Shown piece after piece: positions 26,515 to 33,156 of a stretch of 44,218 bases of DNA. Both the position numbers and the translations under genes were made by a program. Origin of the DNA: Cyclobacteriaceae bacterium (GTDB lineage: Bacteria; Bacteroidota; Bacteroidia; Cytophagales; Cyclobacteriaceae); contig JAHBUB010000006.1 in assembly GCA_019638285.1 (NCBI GenBank), positions 1-44,218 of the forward strand. Reading direction: 5' to 3'. Below the pieces are notes generated by a model that did no database searches, was not told the DNA's origin, and saw nothing but the letters and a program-made list of their open reading frames with translations. How positions within the stretch are numbered: position 1 is the stretch's first letter; the number at the start of each line of letters is the position of its first letter.

Positions 26515-28503
26515 CTAATTTTCGTTTTTAAAATACTTGTCCTCATCAAATTCATCGAAATTCTTCTTTTGCGTAGCTCCTATCTCAAGTATCTTAAACT
26601 CTGTCCTCCTGTTGCGCTGGCGCCCTTCAGGGTTATCAGTACCGTCAGGATGGGTGTTTCTTGCAATAGGTTTTTCTTCACCATAGCCTTTGGCTACCAA
26701 TCGATCAGGAGCAATACCCTTAGAAATTAAATAGGCCACGGTAGACTCTGCCCTGCGTTGTGAAAGCTGAATGTTGTAGGAGTTGGTCCCTATACTGTCG
26801 GTATGTGAACTCATTTCTATTTTAATCTCAGGATTGTCCATAAGCAAGTCCACCAATTTATTAAGCTCAATGGCAGCATCGGGCCGTATGTCCGATTTGT
26901 CGAGATCGAAATAGATATTGTTAAGTACGAAAATCTTATTTTTCTCCATCTTGTCGAGCACCATAAGTGTATCCAATGTTACGTTGGTCACCAACTCTTT
27001 TAGTGATTCAAGTGGAATGGATTTTCCATGCGTTGTGTACGATTGCCTTTTCACAAGGTAGCCATCGGTTTCACCCACAAGGGTATAGTCTTCGTTTTCA
27101 TAAACCCTAAAAAAGAACTTTCCGTCATTTCCGGTGACAAAATCCTGCATTGGCTCACCTCTGGAATCGAGCAGCGTTACTTTTGTATTGGCCAATACTT
27201 CGAGCGTGCTGTCCTTTTTGGGCGTCATGGTGATGCCTTCAAGATAGTAATTGACCACCTTCAAATTTGGATCTTCATTTACAAAAGTATAGATATCATC
27301 ATCTCCTTTACCTCCATCACGATTGGAGGTAAAAAAACCACGATCTGGTTTGAATAAAAATATTCCAAAGTCATCCGCATCAGAATTCATAGGCTGCCCC
27401 AGATTCTCTACTACATATTTTCCATCTGCTCTTTTAACTTCAAACAAGTCCAGCATACCAAAGCCAGGATGGCCATCAGAGGCGATGAAAAGTTTATTAC
27501 TCTCGCTTACGTAGGGAAACGTTTCGTTTCCTGAAGTATTAATGTCCGGCCCCATGTTTCTCACTCTTGAGAAACGACCTCTGGAGTCCATTCGAGCTGT
27601 ATAAATATCCAACCCTCCATACCCTCCTTTGCGATTGGATGAAAAATAAATAGTGCTGCCATCCGGACTGAAAGCAGGAGTTGACTCCCAGGAATCGGGT
27701 TGATTAATATTGATCTGCCTTGGCTCTTCCCACTCTCCATTTCTAAATCGAGACATGTAGATATCCACATCCGGGTTGCCCTTTTTCTTACCTGTATTGC
27801 CTTTCGCAAAAAGCATTATTCTTCCATCGGGAGAAAATGTAATACAGCCATCATTGACATTGGGCGTATTTAATATTTCGGATAACGGAGCAAGGGTAGA
27901 CGCATCCACATTGGCCCCAGATGTTTGAACCTTATACAATTTTGTGAAGGGTGTGCCCGTGGCGAGGTAAACCCGACTATCGTCACGACTTGCTGTAAAA
28001 TAAAGCTCCCCATTTAGGTAAGCAGGGGAGTATTCACTGAGGGGTGTATTAATGGCATCAAGATTTTTTATCTTGTAATAGCTATGCTTTCGGGAAAGCT
28101 CATCAATGTAGTCGATTCCATCTATCTCTCTTTCCACGCGCCCTTTGAGGTCTTCATTCTTTGTGTTTACTGCCAAGTCTTCCAGCTGAGCCTTTGCCTC
28201 ATTGTATTTTCCATTTGCCTTCAGTGCCTGGGCATAAAACAGGATAACAGAGTCTCGGTTTATATCTCGGCTTTTTGCTTTTGCATAGAATGGCTCCGAC
28301 TCCCTAATTCGGTTAGACAATCTGTAAGACTCTGCTATGTAGTAATTGGCTTTACTATTGTTGGGGTCTTTTTCCAGAACATGTTTATAGTAGTTAATTA
28401 CATTCTGGTACTTCCCAAAACGCATTGATTTCATTGCCTTCTTCTCGGGGCCACAGCCCAACAGAAAAATAATTACAAAAAAAAATACTGCTCGTAATCT
28501 CAT
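26515..28503 (-). CDS. PorE-like OmpA-family lipoprotein (TPR, beta-propeller, CRD, OmpA)
   Basis: A 662-residue outer-membrane lipoprotein with Cys17 in LLGC. Domain order: TPR helices (about 20-140; YQNVINYYKHVLEKDPNNSK), a WD40/PD40-like beta propeller (about 155-410; repeats such as FSPDGRIMLFAKGN, FSPDGSTIYFSSNRKGGYGG and FTSNRDGGKGDDDIYTF), a carboxypeptidase-regulatory-like domain (about 425-520), and a C-terminal OmpA domain (about 540-650; YFDLDKSDIRPDA, SHTDSIG, LSQRRAESTVAYL) that binds peptidoglycan. This is the architecture and size of PorE, which anchors the type IX secretion system to peptidoglycan. Bacteroidota often carry several paralogs, usually next to a PorP/SprF-like gene; here none is adjacent, so a true T9SS role is unproven. 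Confidence 0.9.
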   Translation of the reverse strand: MRLRAVFFFVIIFLLGCGPEKKAMKSMRFGKYQNVINYYKHVLEKDPNNSKANYYIAESYRLSNRIRESEPFYAKAKSRDINRDSVILFYAQALKANGKYNEAKAQLEDLAVNTKNEDLKGRVEREIDGIDYIDELSRKHSYYKIKNLDAINTPLSEYSPAYLNGELYFTASRDDSRVYLATGTPFTKLYKVQTSGANVDASTLAPLSEILNTPNVNDGCITFSPDGRIMLFAKGNTGKKKGNPDVDIYMSRFRNGEWEEPRQININQPDSWESTPAFSPDGSTIYFSSNRKGGYGGLDIYTARMDSRGRFSRVRNMGPDINTSGNETFPYVSESNKLFIASDGHPGFGMLDLFEVKRADGKYVVENLGQPMNSDADDFGIFLFKPDRGFFTSNRDGGKGDDDIYTFVNEDPNLKVVNYYLEGITMTPKKDSTLEVLANTKVTLLDSRGEPMQDFVTGNDGKFFFRVYENEDYTLVGETDGYLVKRQSYTTHGKSIPLESLKELVTNVTLDTLMVLDKMEKNKIFVLNNIYFDLDKSDIRPDAAIELNKLVDLLMDNPEIKIEMSSHTDSIGTNSYNIQLSQRRAESTVAYLISKGIAPDRLVAKGYGEEKPIARNTHPDGTDNPEGRQRNRRTEFKILEIGATQKKNFDEFDEDKYFKNEN

Positions 28504-28546
28504 ATTCTCATCAAAAAGCAGCTAAAGTTACAAAAAAGAAAAACGC

Positions 28547-29047
28547 TCAGGCTAACGTGCTTTTAGGTAGATATCTAGCCAGCCAGGACTCCGCTACACT
28601 TACGCTCCAATTTTGAAGATAGTCTGCTTTTGTAGTTACTAAATTATTGAACGTATTCATTGATGCATTTAGCGTCCCAGCATTAAATAATTCCTTCAAT
28701 TTTGAAATTGAATAGAGATCAATCTTACCATTAATTAGAAATGCGGCCTGTCCTCTATCGAAAAAATCAATCTCCATTCTATCTCCCAATTCTTTTAGTA
28801 CACGTACAGATCCATCCACAGAACAACCACTGGCTTCACTTGCATTTTCATCTACTGCAAGAATTAGAAAATGATTATAGGCAATATCAAAAGATGTTTG
28901 CAGTGGCTCACCATGCGCTTGCCATTGAGAGCAAAAGGTCTCTATTGCAGTTGCCATCTCCTCCATCTCGGGAGCAGATATTTCTCTGTTCATTTGGTAG
29001 ACCCAAACCTTAGCCTGATCTGATATTTCATTAAAAGGAATAAACAT
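28547..29047 (-). CDS. Conserved Bacteroidota protein of unknown function (misnamed 'ABC transporter ATPase')
   Basis: A 166-residue cytoplasmic protein of a conserved Bacteroidota family. Recognisable parts are the N-terminal FNEISDQAKVWVYQMNRE, the middle YNHFLILAVDENASEASGCS followed by DGSVRVLKEL, and the C-terminal FNNLVTTKADYLQNW. Databases often call it an ABC transporter ATPase, but there is no Walker A or signature motif, so I reject that name. It is the last gene of a cluster with two Fe-S proteins, 16 bases after the previous stop, so it may act in the same electron-transfer process. Confidence 0.85.
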   Translation of the reverse strand: MFIPFNEISDQAKVWVYQMNREISAPEMEEMATAIETFCSQWQAHGEPLQTSFDIAYNHFLILAVDENASEASGCSVDGSVRVLKELGDRMEIDFFDRGQAAFLINGKIDLYSISKLKELFNAGTLNASMNTFNNLVTTKADYLQNWSVSVAESWLARYLPKSTLA

Positions 29048-29063
29048 ATTTTTATCTTTACTC

Positions 29064-29861
29064 CTATAAACCTTGCGACTCGGCTATTAGTTCGGCCAAA
29101 TCTTTTACCACCACCTCGTTTTCTTTCTCTTTATTTTTTACTCCGTCACTCATCATGGTCAGGCAAAAGGGACAGGCAACTGCCACAGTAGTGGCTCCTG
29201 TTTGTAATGCTTCTTCTGTGCGTTCTACATTAATATCTTTATTTCCTTTTTCAGGCTCTTTCCACATTTGGGCTCCGCCTCCCCCGCAACACAAGCCAGT
29301 AGAGCGGTTGCGCTTCATTTCTACCAAATCTGCATCCAATGATTCCAACACTTTCCGGGGAGCCTCATATACACCGTTTGCCCTGCCCAAATAACAAGAA
29401 TCATGATAAGTGATTTTTTTTCCTTTGAAAGCCCCTCCTTCTTTCATCTTAATCCGGCCTTCGTCAATCAATTGTTGAAGAAAGGTGGAGTGATGAACCA
29501 TTTCATAGTTACCACCCAGTTCAGGATATTCATTTTTAATAGTGTTGAAACAGTGTGGACATGCCGTTACAATCTTTTTGATGTTATAGCCATTCAAAAC
29601 AGTAATGTTGCTCATTGCCTGCATCTGAAACAAGAATTCGTTGCCTGCTCTTCTTGCAGGATCCCCTGTACAGCTTTCCTCTGGACCCAGCACGGCAAAC
29701 TTTATTCCTACTGCATTTAATATTTTAACAAATGCTATTGTTACTTTCTTGTATCTGTCATCGAACGAGCCGGCACAGCCCACCCAAAAAAGAATTTCGG
29801 GAGACTCATTCTTAGCTGCCATTTCAGCCATTGTTGGAACAGTATTGCTCTCTTCGCTCAT
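29064..29861 (-). CDS. (Fe-S)-binding CCG-domain protein, HdrB/LutA-like
   Basis: A cytoplasmic protein of 265 residues with two cysteine-rich CCG-type domains: the first around GCAGSFDDRYKK, CTGDPARR and CPHCFNTIKNEYP, the second around HDSCYLGRANG, CCGGGGAQMW and CPFCLTMM. Such domains bind unusual Fe-S clusters in heterodisulfide reductase subunit B, LutA and GlpC. It lies 10 bases after a membrane Fe-S protein and would receive electrons from or give electrons to it. The electron donor and acceptor are unknown. Confidence 0.92.
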   Translation of the reverse strand: MSEESNTVPTMAEMAAKNESPEILFWVGCAGSFDDRYKKVTIAFVKILNAVGIKFAVLGPEESCTGDPARRAGNEFLFQMQAMSNITVLNGYNIKKIVTACPHCFNTIKNEYPELGGNYEMVHHSTFLQQLIDEGRIKMKEGGAFKGKKITYHDSCYLGRANGVYEAPRKVLESLDADLVEMKRNRSTGLCCGGGGAQMWKEPEKGNKDINVERTEEALQTGATTVAVACPFCLTMMSDGVKNKEKENEVVVKDLAELIAESQGL

Positions 29862-29871
29862 TATTATGTTA

Positions 29872-31191
29872 TTACGATTTCGACTTTAATTCATTCGCCC
29901 AGTTAAACCGATCGCTTGCAGAAAACTTCCAGGGAGCAAAATTGGTTTCAATATTTTGAAACATACTATTCCACTGGGCAGGCGATCCTGACTCCTCCAT
30001 GGCTACATATCTTCTCAACTCCAATATAATATCTAGCGGGTTGATCAAAACAGGACAAGCCTCTACACATGCATTGCAAGTAGTGCAGGCATTGATCTCT
30101 TCTTTTGTGATGTAGTCTCCCAATAAAGATTTGCCGTCTTGTAATCCAGGCCCGCCTGAAGCAATGCTTTTACCCACCTCCTCCATTCTATCCCTCGTAT
30201 CCATCATGACCTTGCGGGGAGAAAGTTTTTTGCCTGTAATATTGGCAGGACATTCTGAAGTACATCTGCCACACTCGGTACAGGCATAGGCTGCCATCAG
30301 GTTGACTCTGCTCAAATCATTTATGTCTTTAGCACCAAATCTTCCTGGTTCACCTAGAGGGGTTTCGGTAGCTCCCAATCCAAGCATTGACTTTACTTCA
30401 TTGGTTACAACAGGCATATTATCAATATGTCCTTTTGGACCTAACTTGGAAAAATAAGTGTTCGGAAAAGCCAAAAAAATATGCAGATGCTTTGAGTACG
30501 TTACATATAGCGCGAAACCTAAAATACCAACGATATGAAACCACCAAGTCGATCGCTCCAAAACAATCAGGGTGGAAGTGTTAAGTCCATCAAAAAGCGG
30601 CATCAAAAAAGAACTAAAGAAAAGCCTGCCGGTTTGTGCATAATGATCATTCCTTAATTGCAGGAGTTGATCGGATGCATTCATTGTAAGAATGGCCAAC
30701 ATCAAAGTAATTTCAATAACCAGAATCAGATTACCATCCAGTCTTGGCCAAGAGGTCATCTCAGCAGACCAGAAACGCTTCACTCTTAAGACATTTCTTC
30801 TGATTAGAAAAACAATGCAAGAAATAAGCACTGCCACCGCCAGAAATTCAAAGAAGTTCATGAGCAGTGGGTAAAAGCTGCCCAATAGCGGAGCAAAAAG
30901 ACGATGAGTCCCCAGTACGCCATCTAAAATAAACTCTAATACTTCCAGGTTGATGATGATAAAGCCCGCATAAATCCAAAAATGCAGGAAGGCTGGAATG
31001 ATTCTTTTAAACATCTTCTTCTGGCCAAAAGCAATCAAAAGCACATTTCTCCACCTTGCTGCTTTATTACCATTAATTGGCGTTTGCCTGCCCAGTTGTA
31101 TGTTGGACTTGATCCTGACTATCCTTTTCCAGATAAAAAAGATGGCAACAATCAGGGTAATCAAAAATAAAATTTGTTGAACTACGGCCAT
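29872..31191 (-). CDS. Membrane-bound 4Fe-4S oxidoreductase, HdrC/DsrK-like
   Basis: A 439-residue protein whose N-terminal half (about 1-255) has five or six membrane segments in the style of a nitrate-reductase gamma/HdrE-type haem b anchor. A cytoplasmic two-cluster ferredoxin domain follows (about 295-390) with the motifs CTECGRCTSECP and CTTCNACVEACP. It pairs with the CCG protein downstream to form a quinone-linked electron-transfer complex, by analogy with membrane heterodisulfide reductase and DsrMK. The start is the ATG at 31191. Upstream on the minus strand is a weak -7-like TACTTTCG, 4 bases before the ATG. Confidence 0.92.
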   Translation of the reverse strand: MAVVQQILFLITLIVAIFFIWKRIVRIKSNIQLGRQTPINGNKAARWRNVLLIAFGQKKMFKRIIPAFLHFWIYAGFIIINLEVLEFILDGVLGTHRLFAPLLGSFYPLLMNFFEFLAVAVLISCIVFLIRRNVLRVKRFWSAEMTSWPRLDGNLILVIEITLMLAILTMNASDQLLQLRNDHYAQTGRLFFSSFLMPLFDGLNTSTLIVLERSTWWFHIVGILGFALYVTYSKHLHIFLAFPNTYFSKLGPKGHIDNMPVVTNEVKSMLGLGATETPLGEPGRFGAKDINDLSRVNLMAAYACTECGRCTSECPANITGKKLSPRKVMMDTRDRMEEVGKSIASGGPGLQDGKSLLGDYITKEEINACTTCNACVEACPVLINPLDIILELRRYVAMEESGSPAQWNSMFQNIETNFAPWKFSASDRFNWANELKSKS

Positions 31192-31242
31192 GCAACGAAA
31201 GTAAGTGACATAATTCTCTTAACCAGAAAAATTTAAGCAATT

Positions 31243-31273
31243 TTTGTCGCAAAACTAAATTTGTCTAGTTTTG
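31243..31273 (+). promoter_or_regulatory. tRNA-Phe promoter, Bacteroidota sigma type
   Basis: TTTG (31243-31246), 19 bases, TAGTTTTG (31266-31273) is an excellent match to the TTTG-N19-TAnnTTTG consensus. The transcript should start near 31279, about 28 bases before the tRNA. A second -7-like box TAAATTTG (31256-31263) overlaps the spacer. Confidence 0.65.
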
Positions 31274-31276
31274 TGC

Positions 31277-31305
31277 CCCATCTAAAATGAGAGATGGGAT
31301 TTTTT
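31277..31305 (+). promoter_or_regulatory. Terminator-like hairpin in the tRNA-Phe leader
   Basis: CCCATCT (31277-31283) pairs with AGATGGG (31292-31298) over an 8-base loop, followed by AT and TTTTT up to 31305, one base before the tRNA. It sits between the predicted start site and the tRNA. It has the shape of an intrinsic terminator or attenuator, or could serve as a processing signal for the tRNA 5' end. Confidence 0.45.
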
Positions 31306-31306
31306 C

Positions 31307-31379
31307 GGTGACGTAGCTCAGTTGGTAGAGCAAAGGACTGAAAATCCTTGTGTCGGGGGTTCAATTCCCTCCGTCACCA
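31307..31379 (+). tRNA. tRNA-Phe (GAA)
   Basis: A complete cloverleaf of 73 bases: acceptor stem GGTGACG/CGTCACC, D arm GCTC-AGTTGGTA-GAGC, anticodon stem AAGGA/TCCTT with loop CTGAAAA (anticodon GAA), T arm GGGGG-TTCAATT-CCCTC, discriminator A. CCA is not encoded. Its last 16 bases are the start of a 49-bp sequence that is repeated 418 bp downstream. Confidence 0.97.
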
Positions 31380-31412
31380 CAAATGCCTCCTTTTCTTTAA
31401 GGAGGCATTTTT
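31364..31412 (+). repeat. Direct repeat copy 1: tRNA-Phe 3' end plus terminator
   Basis: The 49 bases from ATTCCCTCCGTCACC through the terminator stem and the first T bases recur at 31782-31830 with two differences (C to T in the acceptor strand, G to A in the hairpin). Copy 1 belongs to the intact tRNA. Duplicated tRNA 3' ends are the usual trace of integration at a tRNA gene. Confidence 0.9.
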
Positions 31413-31414
31413 TT
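31381..31414 (+). terminator. Intrinsic terminator of tRNA-Phe
   Basis: AAATGCCTCCTT and AAGGAGGCATTT form a perfect 12-bp stem with loop TTCTTT, followed by further T bases to 31414. It begins two bases after the tRNA discriminator base. Confidence 0.9.
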
Positions 31415-31727
31415 ATTAGACAAGGAGTGCTTTGTCTATATCCTTCAAAGCCAAAATAACGGTTCTTTCTATAAGGGATCAACTGATAATCTTTTGAGAG
31501 GATTTGATCAACACAACAGTGGAAAAGATTTTGCTACTCGAAGGTTTCTACCGTGGCGCCTAGTTTGGTATAGGTTAAAGAAAGATCGATCTGAGGCAGT
31601 AGCTCTTGAGATGAAACTAAAAAACCTGTCTGTTAATAGAACAATTGAGTTCACAGTAAAGCACCTTGTTACCGAAAACATCCGTGGGTTAATAATATAC
31701 CCAATCGAAAATACAGGGAAAAAATAG
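31407..31727 (+). pseudogene. GIY-YIG endonuclease reading frame without a normal start codon
   Basis: The frame is open from 31401 to the TAG at 31725-31727. It encodes a nearly whole single-domain GIY-YIG nuclease of the UPF0213/YhbQ type: CFVYILQSQNNGSFYKGST (GIY and YIG strands), NLLRGFDQHNSGKDFATRR with the catalytic-type Arg and the H-N-S-G-K motif, PWRLVWY, then RSEAVALEMKLKNL with the late Glu. Homologs start with ATG one or two residues before the first strand; here that place reads GAG TGC and no ATG exists. An ATT at 31407 is a possible but rare start, and the TTG at 31494 would remove the nuclease motifs. The frame fills most of a unit bounded by the direct repeat of the tRNA-Phe end. 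It is either a decayed gene or one with an unusual start. Confidence 0.7.
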
Positions 31728-31731
31728 TTCA

Positions 31732-31782
31732 ATCCTGAGGAGACGCACAGCGCCTGTCAGGATGCTGACCGAAGCGTCAGCA
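31732..31782 (+). repeat. Two adjacent hairpins at the tail of the GIY-YIG unit
   Basis: Hairpin 1 has arms ATCCTGA (31732-31738) and TCAGGAT (31757-31763) with an 18-base loop. Hairpin 2 has arms TGCTGAC (31763-31769) and GTCAGCA (31776-31782) around CGAAGC. They share one base, and the second ends exactly on the first base of the tRNA-end repeat. The layout recalls REP-type elements. Confidence 0.7.
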
Positions 31783-31830
31783 TTCCCTCCGTTACCACAA
31801 ATGCCTCCTTTTCTTTAAGAAGGCATTTTT
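31782..31830 (+). repeat. Direct repeat copy 2: pseudo tRNA-Phe 3' end plus terminator
   Basis: 47 of 49 bases match 31364-31412. No tRNA body precedes it. The change C to T would make a G-U pair in the acceptor stem, and G to A places one mismatch in the terminator stem. Confidence 0.9.
31799..31830 (+). terminator. Second terminator copy after the GIY-YIG unit
   Basis: AAATGCCTCCTT and AAGAAGGCATTT pair with one C-A mismatch around loop TTCTTT, followed by T bases. It would end transcripts leaving the GIY-YIG frame. Confidence 0.7.
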
Positions 31831-31903
31831 GTTTATGGCCTATTCCACTTGGGGGAAAGCATAAGTGAGGTGCTTATACTTGTTATTCAATTAGCTACTC
31901 TAT

Positions 31904-33139
31904 TTAATTCGCAATACTCATTGCTGCCACATACGCTGTGGTCCAAGCGGACTGAAAATTAAAACCCCCTGTCTCACCATCTATATTAAGTACTTCACCA
32001 GCAAAATAGATTCCTGGAACAATAGTGCTTTCACATGTATCGAGATTGATTTCGTCAAGGTTTACACCTCCACAGGTAACAAACTCTTCTTTAAAAGTAG
32101 TTTTGCCTTTAATCTCAAATTCACACCTCACAAGATTTTCGATCAATCTATTCAAATACTTCTTGGGCATCTCGTCCCAAATCTTTGTGGCCTCTATTCC
32201 CGCTAATGCACATACCCTTGCCCAGAGCCTGTTTGGTAAATCATACAATGCGTGAGCAATAATTTTCTGCTTCGGATGCCTGGTCTTATACTCATTCAAT
32301 TGCCCTCTCACTTCATCTTCAGTGCTTTGACCTGTCCAGTTGACTAGGACGGTGAATTCATACTTCTTTTGAAACAAGTATTCTGCTGCCCAAGAAGAAA
32401 GTTTTATTACAGCGGGTCCACTTAACCCCCAATGGGTAATTAATACTGGCCCAAGCTCCCGGAATTTAGTTCCTGCAATTTGCACGCTTGCCTTTTCTAC
32501 TGACACACCCATCAAATCTTTGAATCGTCCATTGCTATCATTAAAGGTAAAAAGAGATGGAATGGGACTTATCAGTTTATGCCCCAATTGCTCGACCCAT
32601 TGATAAGCCGACCGCTTTGGAGAGCCGCCACTGGCAATCAATATCTTCTTTGAAAAATAATGTTTATGGTTTGAACCTTCAATCTGAAATCCCCCCCCAT
32701 CCTCTCTTTCCACTTTAGTCACCTCACAATTCTTTTCAATTTTAATATTGAGTCTGTCTGCCTCCGAAAGAAAACAATCAACAATTGTCTTTGACTGATC
32801 CGTTATGGGGAACATTCTCCCGTCTTTTTCTGCTTTAAGTTTTATTCCTCTATGATCAAACCAGGCAACGACATCCTTGGCTTGAAAGCTTTTAAATAAT
32901 TTCTTCAGCTCTTTTTGCCCACGAGGATAATGCCTGGACAAGGGCGTGGGTTCAAAGCAATGATGTGTTACATTACAACGGCCTCCACCAGATACACTTA
33001 CCTTAGATAAAATTTTATTGGTCTTTTCAAGTATGAGCACACTCAGCTTTGGGTTGTTTGAGACAGCATTGATCGCTCCAAAGAAGCCAGCAGCTCCACC
33101 CCCGATCACAATTAAGTCAAATGATTCAGGTGTTTCCAT
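31904..33139 (-). CDS. HI0933/BaiN-family NAD(P)/FAD-dependent oxidoreductase
   Basis: A 411-residue flavoprotein of the HI0933/YhiN family. It has the FAD-binding Rossmann motif VIGGGAAGFFGAINA at the N terminus, the family signature SKVSVSGGGRCNVTH (about 43-57), ASGGSPKRSAYQW in the middle, and the C-terminal FAD motif GIYFAGEVLNIDGETGGFN. Some members reduce bile-acid intermediates or act on other substrates, but most have no known reaction, so I give no specific function. It is downstream of lysA on the same strand with a 17-base gap. Confidence 0.92.
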   Translation of the reverse strand: METPESFDLIVIGGGAAGFFGAINAVSNNPKLSVLILEKTNKILSKVSVSGGGRCNVTHHCFEPTPLSRHYPRGQKELKKLFKSFQAKDVVAWFDHRGIKLKAEKDGRMFPITDQSKTIVDCFLSEADRLNIKIEKNCEVTKVEREDGGGFQIEGSNHKHYFSKKILIASGGSPKRSAYQWVEQLGHKLISPIPSLFTFNDSNGRFKDLMGVSVEKASVQIAGTKFRELGPVLITHWGLSGPAVIKLSSWAAEYLFQKKYEFTVLVNWTGQSTEDEVRGQLNEYKTRHPKQKIIAHALYDLPNRLWARVCALAGIEATKIWDEMPKKYLNRLIENLVRCEFEIKGKTTFKEEFVTCGGVNLDEINLDTCESTIVPGIYFAGEVLNIDGETGGFNFQSAWTTAYVAAMSIAN

Positions 33140-33156
33140 GATAATGAAGGAGCTTC

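Larger units (their letters stand above)
31364..31781 (+). mobile_element. Putative 418-bp GIY-YIG unit inserted at the tRNA-Phe 3' end
   Basis: The unit runs from one repeat copy to the next: tRNA 3' end and terminator, GIY-YIG frame, two back-to-back hairpins, then the second tRNA end (31782-31830). No integrase gene is inside. The arrangement suggests a homing-type or site-specific unit whose nuclease cuts the tRNA gene end and whose carried copy restores it. This is inference from the architecture. An alternative is the remnant of a larger element whose middle was deleted. Confidence 0.55.

Noticed and set aside
28504-28546. T-rich stretch with weak stem downstream of the Fe-S gene cluster (minus strand)
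   Set aside because: The T-run is good but the stem has only two or three solid pairs, so no terminator is called.
28547-29047. ABC transporter ATPase (database name of this family)
   Set aside because: No Walker A, Walker B or signature motif; only 166 residues.
31494-31727. GIY-YIG protein starting at TTG 31494
   Set aside because: That start would cut off the GIY and YIG strands that are coded in the same frame just upstream.
31508-31732. Minus-strand 74-aa ORF opposite the GIY-YIG frame
   Set aside because: It is a shadow; the plus strand frame carries recognisable nuclease motifs.
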